A DNA stretch of 64,000 nt. It comes from Pseudomonas sp. P8_241 (GTDB lineage: Bacteria > Pseudomonadota > Gammaproteobacteria > Pseudomonadales > Pseudomonadaceae). The stretch lies in the NCBI RefSeq assembly GCF_034008315.1, contig NZ_CP125377.1, positions 682,001-746,000 on the forward strand, written 5' to 3'. The notes beneath the pieces were generated by a model. That model was not told the origin of the DNA and ran no database searches. It was given only the letters and a program-made list of their open reading frames with translations. Shown in pieces: positions 17,183-24,742 of the stretch (position 1 is its first letter; the number at the start of each line of letters is the position of its first letter). Both the position numbers and the translations under genes were made by a program.

Positions 17183-17209
17183 TATAGTCTGGCGCAGTTT
17201 TGCCGATAA
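17183..17209 (+). promoter_or_regulatory. Sigma-28 (FliA) promoter of motAB
   Basis: TATAGTCT, 11 bases, then GCCGATAA. The -10 element matches the sigma-28 consensus in all eight positions and the -35 element in six of eight, with the canonical spacing. It lies 69 bases before the motA start. Confidence 0.8.
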
Positions 17210-17277
17210 GTAGAAGAAGAGATTTTTTAACTTCCGAATATGACCTTGAACCCGACTCAGTAAGTACTCTCCTACCT

Positions 17278-18129
17278 ATGGCTAAAATAATCGGCATCAT
17301 CGTCGTATTCGCGAGCGTGCTCGGCGGATACGTGCTCTCCCACGGCAAGATTGCCGCCCTGATCCAGCCTTTCGAGGTGATGATTATCGGCGGTGCGGCC
17401 CTCGGCGCATTTCTGCAAGCCAACCCCGGTTACATGACGATGCACGTGCTCAAGAAATCCCTGAGCATGTTCAGTTCGCGTTTCAACCACGCCTTCTATC
17501 TTGAAGTGCTGGGCCTGATCTACGAGATCCTCAACAAAAGCCGCCGCGAAGGCATGATGGCCATCGAGGGGGACATCGAAGATGCCGCCGCGAGCCCGAT
17601 CTTTGCCAAGTACCCAACGGTCCTCAAGGACGAGCGCATGACCGCGTTCATTTGCGATTACCTGCGCATCATGTCCTCCGGCAACATGGCGCCCCATGAG
17701 CTGGAAGGCCTGTTCGACATGGAGTTGTACAGCCTCAAGGAAGACCTGGAGCATCCGTCCCACGCGGTGAACGGCATCGCCGACGCCATGCCCGGTTTTG
17801 GTATCGTCGCGGCGGTATTGGGAATCGTGGTGACCATGGCTTCACTGGGTGAAGGCGATCAGAAGTCCATCGGCCTGCACGTCGGCGCGGCACTGGTCGG
17901 TACCTTCTTCGGTATTCTGGCCGCCTACGGTTTCTTCGGCCCGCTGGCCCATTCCCTGGCCCACGATGCCAAAGAAGAACTCAACGTCTACGAAGCTATC
18001 AAGGCTTCGCTGGTGGCTTCGGCTTCCGGCATGCCGCCATCGCTGGCCGTGGAGTTCGGGCGCAAGGTTCTGTACCCGGCGCACCGCCCTAGCTTCGCCG
18101 AGCTTGAACAAGCGGTTCGCGGTCGTTAA
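17278..18129 (+). CDS. motA: Flagellar motor stator protein MotA
   Basis: A 283-residue stator subunit with four membrane segments (about residues 2-22, 33-50, 168-190 and 200-222) and the large cytoplasmic loop between the second and third. Landmarks are NGIADAMPGFGIVAAVLG near 162 (with the conserved Pro at the third membrane segment) and AALVGTFFGILAAYGFFGP near 202. The start MAKIIGIIVVFASVLGGY is preferred to an upstream in-frame ATG, which would lie in the leader after the sigma-28 promoter. motB follows three bases later, so the two are one operon. It forms the proton channel of the flagellar motor with MotB. Confidence 0.96.
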   Translation: MAKIIGIIVVFASVLGGYVLSHGKIAALIQPFEVMIIGGAALGAFLQANPGYMTMHVLKKSLSMFSSRFNHAFYLEVLGLIYEILNKSRREGMMAIEGDIEDAAASPIFAKYPTVLKDERMTAFICDYLRIMSSGNMAPHELEGLFDMELYSLKEDLEHPSHAVNGIADAMPGFGIVAAVLGIVVTMASLGEGDQKSIGLHVGAALVGTFFGILAAYGFFGPLAHSLAHDAKEELNVYEAIKASLVASASGMPPSLAVEFGRKVLYPAHRPSFAELEQAVRGR

Positions 18130-18132
18130 GTC

Positions 18133-19179
18133 ATGGAAAACAATCAGCCGATAATCATCAAGCGCGTCAAGCGCTACGCCGGCGGGCATCACGGGGGTGC
18201 GTGGAAAATCGCCTTCGCCGACTTCGCGACGGCGATGATGGCGTTCTTCCTGGTGTTATGGCTGCTCTCTACCGCCACGCCGGAACAGAAGATCGCCATC
18301 GCCGGTTACTTCAAGGACCCGATCGGCTTTTCCGAAAGCGGCACGCCGTACATCATCGATCTGGGCGGCACGCCGACCCTGGCGCCGGAAAACACCCTCA
18401 ACCCCGAGGTGAAGTCCCAGCCGCAGCCGGACAAGGTGACAGTCGACGCCGAGCAGGTCGAAGGTATGGCCGAAATGGTCGAGAAGGAACGCCTCGAATT
18501 GCTGCTGCAAGAGTTGCAGAACAAGGTCGAAGAGAATCCGCAGCTGCAGAAATTCAAAGATCAGATCCTGTTCGAGATCACCCAGGACGGCTTGCGTATC
18601 CAGATCATGGATGCGGAAAACCGTCCGATGTTCGACTCAGGCTCTGCCCGCTTGAAACCGTACTTCGAAGACATCCTGCTGGCCATGGCCGACACCATCA
18701 AAGCGGTGCCGAACAAGATCAGCATCAGCGGTCATACCGATGCCAAGCCTTACACCGGCACCGGTGATTTCGGTAACTGGGAGCTCTCGGCCAACCGTGC
18801 CAACGCGGCTCGCCGTGCATTGGTTGCGGGCAGCTATCCGGACTCGCAGGTGGCGCGCGTGGTTGGTTATGCATCGTCGGCGTTGTTTGATCGCGAGAAT
18901 CCGTTCAACCCGGTCAACCGTCGAATCGACATCGTGGTGCTGACCAAGAAAGCCCAACGTGCAATCGAAGGTTCGCAAGGGGCGGAGCCGGCATCCGGGA
19001 CGCCGCAAGGTTCTGCTGCACCAGGCGCAGCGCCGGCCACGCCGGTCGACCCGAACGCGCTGCCGGCGGACAAGGAACCGTTGCCGGCTCACGAAGTACG
19101 TGAGCGTCTTAACCTGTTCGACGACCCGGCGCCAAAGCCGGGTGATCCCGTCCAAACGGCAGAGCCGCCGAAGCAGTGA
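18133..19179 (+). CDS. motB: Flagellar motor stator protein MotB
   Basis: A 348-residue stator subunit with one N-terminal membrane segment (about residues 28-48) whose FADFATAMMAFFLVLWLL holds the proton-carrying Asp. The periplasmic OmpA-like domain lies at about 150-280 (ISISGHTDAKPY near 197, ANRANAARRALVAG near 220, NRRIDIVVL near 260) and anchors the stator to peptidoglycan. The C-terminal 70 residues are low-complexity Pro/Ala-rich. The start is three bases after the motA stop. Confidence 0.96.
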   Translation: MENNQPIIIKRVKRYAGGHHGGAWKIAFADFATAMMAFFLVLWLLSTATPEQKIAIAGYFKDPIGFSESGTPYIIDLGGTPTLAPENTLNPEVKSQPQPDKVTVDAEQVEGMAEMVEKERLELLLQELQNKVEENPQLQKFKDQILFEITQDGLRIQIMDAENRPMFDSGSARLKPYFEDILLAMADTIKAVPNKISISGHTDAKPYTGTGDFGNWELSANRANAARRALVAGSYPDSQVARVVGYASSALFDRENPFNPVNRRIDIVVLTKKAQRAIEGSQGAEPASGTPQGSAAPGAAPATPVDPNALPADKEPLPAHEVRERLNLFDDPAPKPGDPVQTAEPPKQ

Positions 19180-19191
19180 CCGACAAAAAAG

Positions 19192-19214
19192 CCGACAGCG
19201 ATGTCGGTTTTTTT
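19192..19214 (+). terminator. Intrinsic terminator after motB
   Basis: CCGACA / TGTCGG stem with loop GCGA followed by seven T, 12 bases after the motB stop. Confidence 0.85.
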
Positions 19215-19245
19215 ATGCGGCTTTCTAGGTTAGGGGCACGCCCCC

Positions 19246-19346
19246 CGTAGGCGCCGGCTTGCTGGCGATGGTCGTCAACGATAACGCGTGCGGTCTGGAT
19301 GCCCCCGGCGTATCTGAATCCATCGCCAGCAAGCCGGCTCCTACAG
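19246..19346. repeat. REP doublet (family B variant)
   Basis: Inverted pair built on GTAGGCGCCGGCTTGCTGGC and its complement, about 50 bases apart. It separates the motAB terminator from the 3' end of the TIR gene and marks the left border of the accessory insertion. Confidence 0.85.
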
Positions 19347-19383
19347 ATGTTGGGCGCAAGAAACCCGAAGGGTTGGGGTGACG

Positions 19384-19875
19384 TCAGAACCCGCGGATGA
19401 TTCGCGACTTGAGGTCGGCATGAAAGCGATCCGCATTGGATTTGTTGACGCTACGCACCGACTCGCTACCGGTCACCGACTCCAGCGACATCGAGCGCTT
19501 GAGCGTTGATTCGTTGCGATAAGCATCAATAAAGAACTCAATATCTTTGTCGCAGGTCAACTTCGGCCACTTTTCCAGGTACAGCGGAAGTTCTGCCGGA
19601 CCGGTCTTGAACGAGCAGATGCGCCGGTTGGTGATGGTCGCTTCGCCGATTTCGAACGGCACCCACCAGGACCGTGCGGTTTGCTCCGACACCACTGCCA
19701 GCAGGTGCGTGCATTCGTTGATGTTGCGGGTAATCACTCCGGTGATGTCGTCGGTGGTCTGGGATTCGGCATCCAGTACGTCGAGGTAGGTCTTGATGTT
19801 GGCCTGAATGAGGCGCGTGTTGATGTTGACCGCATGGGCGCGGTCCATGTGGCGGTAGCTGATAAACACTGGCAT
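19384..19875 (-). CDS. TIR-domain protein, partner of the caspase-like protease
   Basis: A 163-residue protein that is almost entirely one TIR domain. It begins with the strand and box MPVFISYRHMDRAHAV, has the second helix/strand region around IKTYLDVLD (residues 27-35), a middle strand ECTHLLAVVSE (54-64) and then SWWVPFEIGEA (69-79), in which Glu75 aligns with the catalytic Glu of NAD-cleaving TIR enzymes. There is no fused effector domain and no membrane segment. The start codon overlaps the caspase gene stop by one base (TGATG), so the two are translationally coupled. The likely role is to cleave NAD+ to make a signal on phage infection. The family resembles TIR_2; the defence role is inferred from the pairing. 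Confidence 0.85.
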   Translation of the reverse strand: MPVFISYRHMDRAHAVNINTRLIQANIKTYLDVLDAESQTTDDITGVITRNINECTHLLAVVSEQTARSWWVPFEIGEATITNRRICSFKTGPAELPLYLEKWPKLTCDKDIEFFIDAYRNESTLKRSMSLESVTGSESVRSVNKSNADRFHADLKSRIIRGF

Positions 19876-20834
19876 CAGAAATGTCCCTTGATGGCGAGTT
19901 CGCGGTAATAGGCACCGAGCGCGGTGAGACGGCAGCCGGTGGAGTGGATGGCGGCGTAGTACATGTGTTCGGCGTCCACCGGTTCGACCAGGCTGTGGCG
20001 GTTGCACTTTTGCAGTTGTGCGAAGACCTCGCCCTGTTCCGGGTTGAACTCGGGTTCGGTGGGCTCAAAGCTGGGGGAGAGGGGGTACACCGACTCCGCT
20101 TCGGCAAACCATTCGGGAAGTTTTCGCAGGATTTCCTTGGCGATCAGCGGCGACACTTCGCGCAAGGAAATGAACTGCGAGACGTTGGTTTTGAACACCG
20201 GGCGCTGCTCCCAGGCATCGAGGGCATTGTCGACGAAGGAATAGAGGCTGCCTGGGGTGATCTTGCCCAGAATATTCGCCGCACCGCCGTGCAAGGCCTG
20301 AAGCAGTAACCCGGTAAACACGCCGTGGTGCGTGCCCTCCATGGCCGGTTCGTCCTTTTTGCAGGCCGTGAGAATCGTCATGCCTTCGCCCACCACGCTG
20401 TCCTCACTACGCAAAGCGCGCAGCTCACCAGCCGAGCCACTCTGGCAGCAGTCGAGAATGATCACTTTGTTTTTGATTTTGGTGGCTTTACTTGCCCAAT
20501 TGAGAATGTCGCTCAGGCGAATTCCGTCCCTGGAAGACTTGTAATCCTGTGGGATCAGCATGCCTTCGTCGTTTTCGTTATCGAAGCTGCCGTGACCGGC
20601 GAAGTAGAGGAGCGCGACATTGCATTCGCCGGAAAATAGTTCGCGGATCTGGTCTTCGAGTTTTCCCCGACTCAGGTAATCCTCGGCAGAAGTCAGCACG
20701 ATGTTCTTGAAGTTTGGATCGCCATTGGCGTCGGTCTTCAATACGCAAGCCATGGCCATGGCGTCGTTGCTGCAACCGCTCAGGTGCGATACATGGGTGT
20801 AGTCATTGATGCCGATAAACAGACCCTTACGCAT
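19875..20834 (-). CDS. Caspase-like (metacaspase-type) protease
   Basis: A 319-residue peptidase C14 protein. It opens with MRKGLFIGINDYTHVSHLSG, then has the catalytic His81 in LLYFAGHGSF and Cys130 in IILDCCQSGSAG, both intact, with the third strand ILTACKKDEPA and GVFTGLLLQALHGG following. After residue about 215 comes a non-protease C-terminal region ending in a compact domain (last 58 residues, with AEHMYYAAIHSTGCRLTALG) of the kind I recall in TIR-associated bacterial caspases. The ATG at 20834 is preferred over an in-frame TTG 54 bases earlier because the conserved N-terminus begins there. It has no good ribosome site of its own but overlaps the upstream 44-codon frame by eight bases, suggesting coupling. 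Probably the toxic effector of a TIR-signalled defence pair. Confidence 0.85.
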   Translation of the reverse strand: MRKGLFIGINDYTHVSHLSGCSNDAMAMACVLKTDANGDPNFKNIVLTSAEDYLSRGKLEDQIRELFSGECNVALLYFAGHGSFDNENDEGMLIPQDYKSSRDGIRLSDILNWASKATKIKNKVIILDCCQSGSAGELRALRSEDSVVGEGMTILTACKKDEPAMEGTHHGVFTGLLLQALHGGAANILGKITPGSLYSFVDNALDAWEQRPVFKTNVSQFISLREVSPLIAKEILRKLPEWFAEAESVYPLSPSFEPTEPEFNPEQGEVFAQLQKCNRHSLVEPVDAEHMYYAAIHSTGCRLTALGAYYRELAIKGHF

Positions 20835-20961
20835 GAACAGGCCGCCGCATGCAGAAATCCCCGTAAGTGAGGTCTGATTGCGCGTCAAGCAAGCGCACGA
20901 GGTTGCACTGGGAGTGGGGGCAGGTGCACGAATGGCTGATCAACAAATGGTAGGTTTGCAT
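20827..20961 (-). pseudogene. 44-codon N-terminal remnant of a ThsB-like (DUF1863-type) TIR protein
   Basis: An uninterrupted 44-residue frame with ATG at 20961, preceded by a strong GAGGGA ribosome site five bases upstream, ending in TAA eight bases inside the caspase gene. It begins MQTYHLLISHS and continues to NLVRLLDAQSD then LTYGDF. That spacing matches, from memory, the start of DUF1863/ThsB TIR domains (M-x-T-Y-x-L-F-I-S-H-S-W, nine residues, L-V-x-L-L-D, then F-x-Y and an aromatic), but the conserved Trp and Tyr positions hold Cys. The rest of a TIR domain, including any catalytic Glu, is missing. It may be a decayed gene, or a short translated leader that couples to the caspase start. 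Confidence 0.65.
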
Positions 20962-21129
20962 GAGTGTCCCTCGATGTCGCAGCAGTGCGAAGAGGGTTTG
21001 AACTTAGGCAATTTGACGGCAGCCACAAGGGATCGGGGCTTAAACAGAAATGCCCTACAACTACATGTGCAGGTGCCTACAGAAAGGTCTGACGTTCAAG
21101 TCGAAGGGGTGGTTGCAGTAGAACCGCCG

Positions 21130-21162
21130 ACCCACTGCCCGGTTGGGTTCCGGGCGGTGGGT
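21130..21162 (-). terminator. Hairpin after rsgA
   Basis: A 13-bp stem (ACCCACCGCCCGG with CCGGGCAGTGGGT, one wobble pair) with a 7-base loop, starting nine bases after the rsgA stop on the minus strand. There is no T run. The rest of 20962-21129 is the presumed promoter region of the caspase operon; I see no convincing gene in it. Confidence 0.5.
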
Positions 21163-21170
21163 GCAGCTGT

Positions 21171-22202
21171 TTAGTAGCCGTTTTCCGGCAGGCTGGCGAT
21201 GATCGAGCGGTAGCTGTTCATCCGTTGTTGCTGCACACGGCCATCTTCCAGGGCCTTGAGCAGGGCGCAACCGGGTTCGCGGTCGTGCTTGCAGTCGCGG
21301 AAGCGGCAGGTGCCGAGCAGGTCGTTGAATTCGATGAAACCGGCCTCGACATCGGCGCGGCTGACGTGGCCCAGGCCGAATTCGCGGATACCCGGGGAGT
21401 CGATCAACTCACCGCCACCGGGGAAGTGGAACAGGCGTGCGGTCGTCGTGGTGTGAGTGCCCTGGCCGGACAGCTCGGACAACGGACCGACACGGGTTTC
21501 CACTTCCGGCAGCAGGCTGTTGACCAGCGACGACTTGCCGACGCCGGACTGGCCGACGAACACACTGATGCGCCCGTCCAGTTGCTTCTGCAACTGCTCC
21601 ATGCCGTTGCCGTGGTGAGCCGACACTTCGAGCACCGGGTAACCGAGGGTGCGGTAAACCGCGAGCAAGGCATTCAGTGCCGGGGCGTTAATTTCGTCGA
21701 TCAGGTCGAATTTGTTCAGCAGCAACAGCGGCTTGATGCCCGCGTGCTCGGCTGCGACAAGGTAGCGGTCGATCAGGTTGGCGTGAGGCTCGGGCAGTGG
21801 CGCGAAGACGATGACGATCATGTCGACGTTGGCCGCCACCGGCTTGAGCTGACCACGGCTGTCCGGGCGACACAGCTCGGTGTTGCGCGGCAGTTGCGCC
21901 ACGATTACGCCGATGCCCTGGTTGCCAGCGCGCCAGACGACCTGGTCACCGGTCACCAGCGCCGGGAGGTTGGCGCGCAAGTGGCAGCGGAATACCTGGC
22001 CAGCCAAGTCGCCATCGCGGGCCTCGACTTCGACCTGCACCCCGAAGTGCGCGATCACCAGGCCGTGCTGTTCCGGGCCCAGGTCGCCGCCCTCAAGCGC
22101 CTCGACAGCTGAGGATTCGCGTTTGGCGGCGCGGGCAGCGCGTTCGCCCTGAATCTTTTCGATGCGCCAGTTTTGACGACGATTGAGTTGGCGTTTGGCC
22201 AT
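21171..22202 (-). CDS. rsgA: Small-subunit ribosome maturation GTPase RsgA (YjeQ)
   Basis: A 343-residue late 30S assembly GTPase with a circularly permuted G domain: the G4 motif NKFDL near residue 170 comes before G1 [15 protein letters not shown] near 218, then the [12 protein letters not shown]3 near 268. An N-terminal OB-fold (about 45-120) precedes it and a C-terminal zinc knuckle [14 protein letters not shown] near 300 follows. The N-terminal 40 residues are basic. It is divergent from orn with a 107-base gap. This gene and motB are the core neighbours of the caspase/TIR insertion. Confidence 0.96.
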   Translation of the reverse strand: MAKRQLNRRQNWRIEKIQGERAARAAKRESSAVEALEGGDLGPEQHGLVIAHFGVQVEVEARDGDLAGQVFRCHLRANLPALVTGDQVVWRAGNQGIGVIVAQLPRNTELCRPDSRGQLKPVAANVDMIVIVFAPLPEPHANLIDRYLVAAEHAGIKPLLLLNKFDLIDEINAPALNALLAVYRTLGYPVLEVSAHHGNGMEQLQKQLDGRISVFVGQSGVGKSSLVNSLLPEVETRVGPLSELSGQGTHTTTTARLFHFPGGGELIDSPGIREFGLGHVSRADVEAGFIEFNDLLGTCRFRDCKHDREPGCALLKALEDGRVQQQRMNSYRSIIASLPENGY

Positions 22203-22309
22203 GGGTGTTCCGTATAAAGAATGCAGCGATTAGGTAAAGCGGCCGCGAGTTTAGCACGCCCGGCCACCGGCCTAGGCTAAACTGCGCAGCATTGCCTAGG
22301 AGCCGACAC

Positions 22310-22852
22310 ATGCAAAATTCGCAGAACCTGATCTGGATCGACCTGGAAATGACCGGTCTGAACCCGGACACCGACGTCATCATCGAAATGGCCACCATCG
22401 TCACCGACAGTGAGCTGAACACATTGGCCGAAGGCCCGGTGATTGCCATTCACCACAGCGATGAAGTACTCGCCACCATGGACGAGTGGAACACCCGCAC
22501 CCACGGCAACTCGGGCCTGACCCAGCGCGTGCGTGACAGTCGCATCAGCATGGCCGAAGCAGAAGCCGAAACCATCGCCTTTCTGGAGAAGTGGGTGCCC
22601 AAGGGCAAGTCGCCGATCTGCGGCAACAGCATCTGCCAGGACCGTCGCTTCCTTTATACCCACATGAAATCCCTGGAAAGCTACTTCCACTACCGCAACC
22701 TCGACGTGTCCACGCTCAAAGAGCTGGCTGCACGCTGGGCGCCGGACGTGCGTGACAGCTTCAAGAAAGGCAGTACCCATCTGGCGCTGGACGATATCCG
22801 CGAGTCTATCGCCGAGTTGCAGCATTACCGCAAGCACTTCATCAAGTTCTAA
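22310..22852 (+). CDS. orn: Oligoribonuclease
   Basis: A 180-residue DEDDh 3'-5' exonuclease that degrades dinucleotides, including the pGpG made from cyclic-di-GMP. Motif I is [11 protein letters not shown] near residue 6, motif II includes [11 protein letters not shown] near 104, and motif III has [11 protein letters not shown] near 158. The start at 22310 has AGGAG seven bases upstream, so a start six codons earlier is rejected. Divergent from rsgA, as is usual in gamma-proteobacteria. Confidence 0.97.
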   Translation: MQNSQNLIWIDLEMTGLNPDTDVIIEMATIVTDSELNTLAEGPVIAIHHSDEVLATMDEWNTRTHGNSGLTQRVRDSRISMAEAEAETIAFLEKWVPKGKSPICGNSICQDRRFLYTHMKSLESYFHYRNLDVSTLKELAARWAPDVRDSFKKGSTHLALDDIRESIAELQHYRKHFIKF

Positions 22853-22867
22853 GCCTGGAATCCGATC

Positions 22868-22933
22868 TGTAGGAGCCGACTTGCTGGCGATGGCACAATT
22901 GAGGACGCCATCGCCAGCAAGCCGGCTCCTGCA
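22868..22933. repeat. REP doublet (family B variant)
   Basis: Inverted pair TGTAGGAGCCGACTTGCTGG with a complementary arm, 16 bases after the orn stop. Confidence 0.8.
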
Positions 22934-23006
22934 AATGATGTCGCCCTCTTTTGGTGCTTGGGTGAAGTGAGTAGACTGCGCGCCTTTTCTGCAAGGACCG
23001 CTTCCC

Positions 23007-23618
23007 ATGTTGCTGATGCTCTACCTGATCGCAATCACTGCCGAAGCCATGACCGGTGCCCTGTCTGCCGGGCGTCGTGGCATGGACTGGTTTGGCGTGG
23101 TGCTGATTGCTTGCGTCACGGCACTGGGTGGCGGTTCGGTGCGCGATGTCCTGCTCGGCCACTATCCGCTGACCTGGGTCAAACACCCTGAGTATCTGGT
23201 CCTGACAAGCATTGCAGCGATGTTCACCGTGTTCACTGCCCGCTGGATGCGTCATCTGCGCTCACTGTTTCTGGTGCTTGATGCCGTTGGTCTGGTGGCA
23301 TTCACCCTGATCGGCTGCATGACCGCTCTGGAAATGGGACATGGCATGTTGGTCGCATCGGTCAGCGGTGTGATCACAGGCGTGTTCGGCGGCATCCTGC
23401 GGGACATTTTCTGCAACGATATCCCGCTGATCTTCCGGCGAGAGCTCTACGCCAGCGTCTCGTTCGCGGCGGCGTGGTGCTACATGCTCTGTCTTTACCT
23501 GAACTTGCCGGGCGAACAGGCGATTCTGATCACACTGTTCGGCGGCTTTCTGCTGCGCTTGCTGGCGATCCGCTTCCACTGGGAAATGCCCAAGTTCGTT
23601 TACAACGACGAAGCCTGA
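23007..23618 (+). CDS. UPF0126/TRIC-type membrane protein (YadS-like)
   Basis: A 203-residue integral membrane protein of the UPF0126 family with about seven membrane segments and two repeats of the domain; conserved stretches are GTALSAGRRGMDWFG-like (here TGALSAGRRGMDWFG near residue 13), GGGSVRDVLLG near 44 and GVFGGILRDIFCND near 128. The paired G-G-x-x-R-D repeats are the hallmark of the bacterial relatives of TRIC cation channels. The substrate in bacteria is not established (glycine or cation transport has been proposed). Its last 19 bases overlap the convergent queG gene. Confidence 0.85.
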   Translation: MLLMLYLIAITAEAMTGALSAGRRGMDWFGVVLIACVTALGGGSVRDVLLGHYPLTWVKHPEYLVLTSIAAMFTVFTARWMRHLRSLFLVLDAVGLVAFTLIGCMTALEMGHGMLVASVSGVITGVFGGILRDIFCNDIPLIFRRELYASVSFAAAWCYMLCLYLNLPGEQAILITLFGGFLLRLLAIRFHWEMPKFVYNDEA

Positions 23619-24679
23619 CGTTCGGCATGTTGGCGCAATGCCCATTCGACGTGTTCGCGTACCAGGTCCGACGGATGATCCTGCCGTGCCTTCAACGCCT
23701 CGATAACCGGAATCGTTGAAGGCGCATTCCCCAATCCCACTGCCAGGTTGCGCAGCCAGTTCTCATAACCGGTCCGGCGTAGTGGCGAGCCTTCGGTGCT
23801 GCTCAGGAATTTTTCTTCATCCCACATGAACAGGTCGGCGAGTTGGGCGTTGTCCAGGTTGTGTCGCGGCTTGAAGTCACTTTCGCCGGTCGGACGTGCA
23901 AAACGGTTCCACGGACAGACGATCTGGCAGTCATCGCAACCAAACACTCGGTTGCCGATCAGCGGCCGCAGATCTTCGGGAATGGCACCTTTCAATTCAA
24001 TGGTCAGGTAGGAAATACAACGCCGGGCGTCCAGCACGTAGGGGGCGACGAAGGCGTTGGTCGGGCAGATGTCGAGGCACGCGCTGCAACGGCCACAGTG
24101 TTCGGTGGCATGGGGCGGGTCAACCGGCAGCGGTAAGTCGACGAACAGTTCGGCGAGGAAAAAATAGCTGCCGGCCTTGCGATTCAAGACCAGGGTGTTT
24201 TTGCCGATCCAGCCAAGGCCGGCCTGTTCGGCGATAGCCTTTTCCAGCACCGGAGCACTGTCGACGAAGGCGCGATAGCCAAACGGACCGATCTGCCCCT
24301 GAATTTTTTCTGCCAATTGTTGCACGCGCTTACGGATTAGCTTGTGATAGTCACGACCCAGGGCATAACGGGAGACGTAGGCCTTTTCCGGTTGGGCTAA
24401 TACTTTCGCCATTTGGGAGTCGCCGGCCAGGTAGTCCATGCGCAGCGACACCACGCGCAACGTGCCCGGCACCAGCTCTTGCGGATGCGAGCGTTTGCTG
24501 CCGTGGGCGCCCATGTAGTCCATCTCGCCGTGGTAGCCGGCGGCGAGCCAGCGCTCCAGGTGCTGCTCATGTTCGGCCAGGTCGAGGCCGCTGATGCCGA
24601 CTTGCTGGAAACCCAGCTCACGGCCCCAATCCTTGATGGATTGGGCGAGGGCGGGCAGGTCTGGGGTAATTGCGGGCAT
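23600..24679 (-). CDS. queG: Epoxyqueuosine reductase
   Basis: A 359-residue cobalamin- and iron-sulfur-dependent enzyme making the final step of queuosine tRNA modification (epoxyqueuosine to queuosine). Two ferredoxin-type clusters are visible: CGRCSACLDICP near residue 195, and CDDCQIVCP near 247 whose last Cys belong to the shared pattern. The N-terminal part (GLGWIGKNTLVLN near 148) forms the cobalamin-binding domain and the C-terminal end is HEAT-repeat-like. The start MPAITPDLPALAQSIKDWG is placed at 24679, since 24 extra upstream codons lack family similarity and run into the divergent nnrDE promoter. Confidence 0.95.
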   Translation of the reverse strand: MPAITPDLPALAQSIKDWGRELGFQQVGISGLDLAEHEQHLERWLAAGYHGEMDYMGAHGSKRSHPQELVPGTLRVVSLRMDYLAGDSQMAKVLAQPEKAYVSRYALGRDYHKLIRKRVQQLAEKIQGQIGPFGYRAFVDSAPVLEKAIAEQAGLGWIGKNTLVLNRKAGSYFFLAELFVDLPLPVDPPHATEHCGRCSACLDICPTNAFVAPYVLDARRCISYLTIELKGAIPEDLRPLIGNRVFGCDDCQIVCPWNRFARPTGESDFKPRHNLDNAQLADLFMWDEEKFLSSTEGSPLRRTGYENWLRNLAVGLGNAPSTIPVIEALKARQDHPSDLVREHVEWALRQHAERQASSL

Positions 24680-24742
24680 GAGGCGAGAGAAACCGGAGCT
24701 GAGGTGCGTATAATTCTGCCAGACATCGGAGCTCGAAGACGC

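Noticed and set aside
20878..21174. 98-codon plus-strand frame upstream of the caspase gene
   Set aside because: Its composition resembles antisense shadow, it has no good ribosome site, and it lies opposite the TIR remnant and the presumed promoter of the caspase operon.
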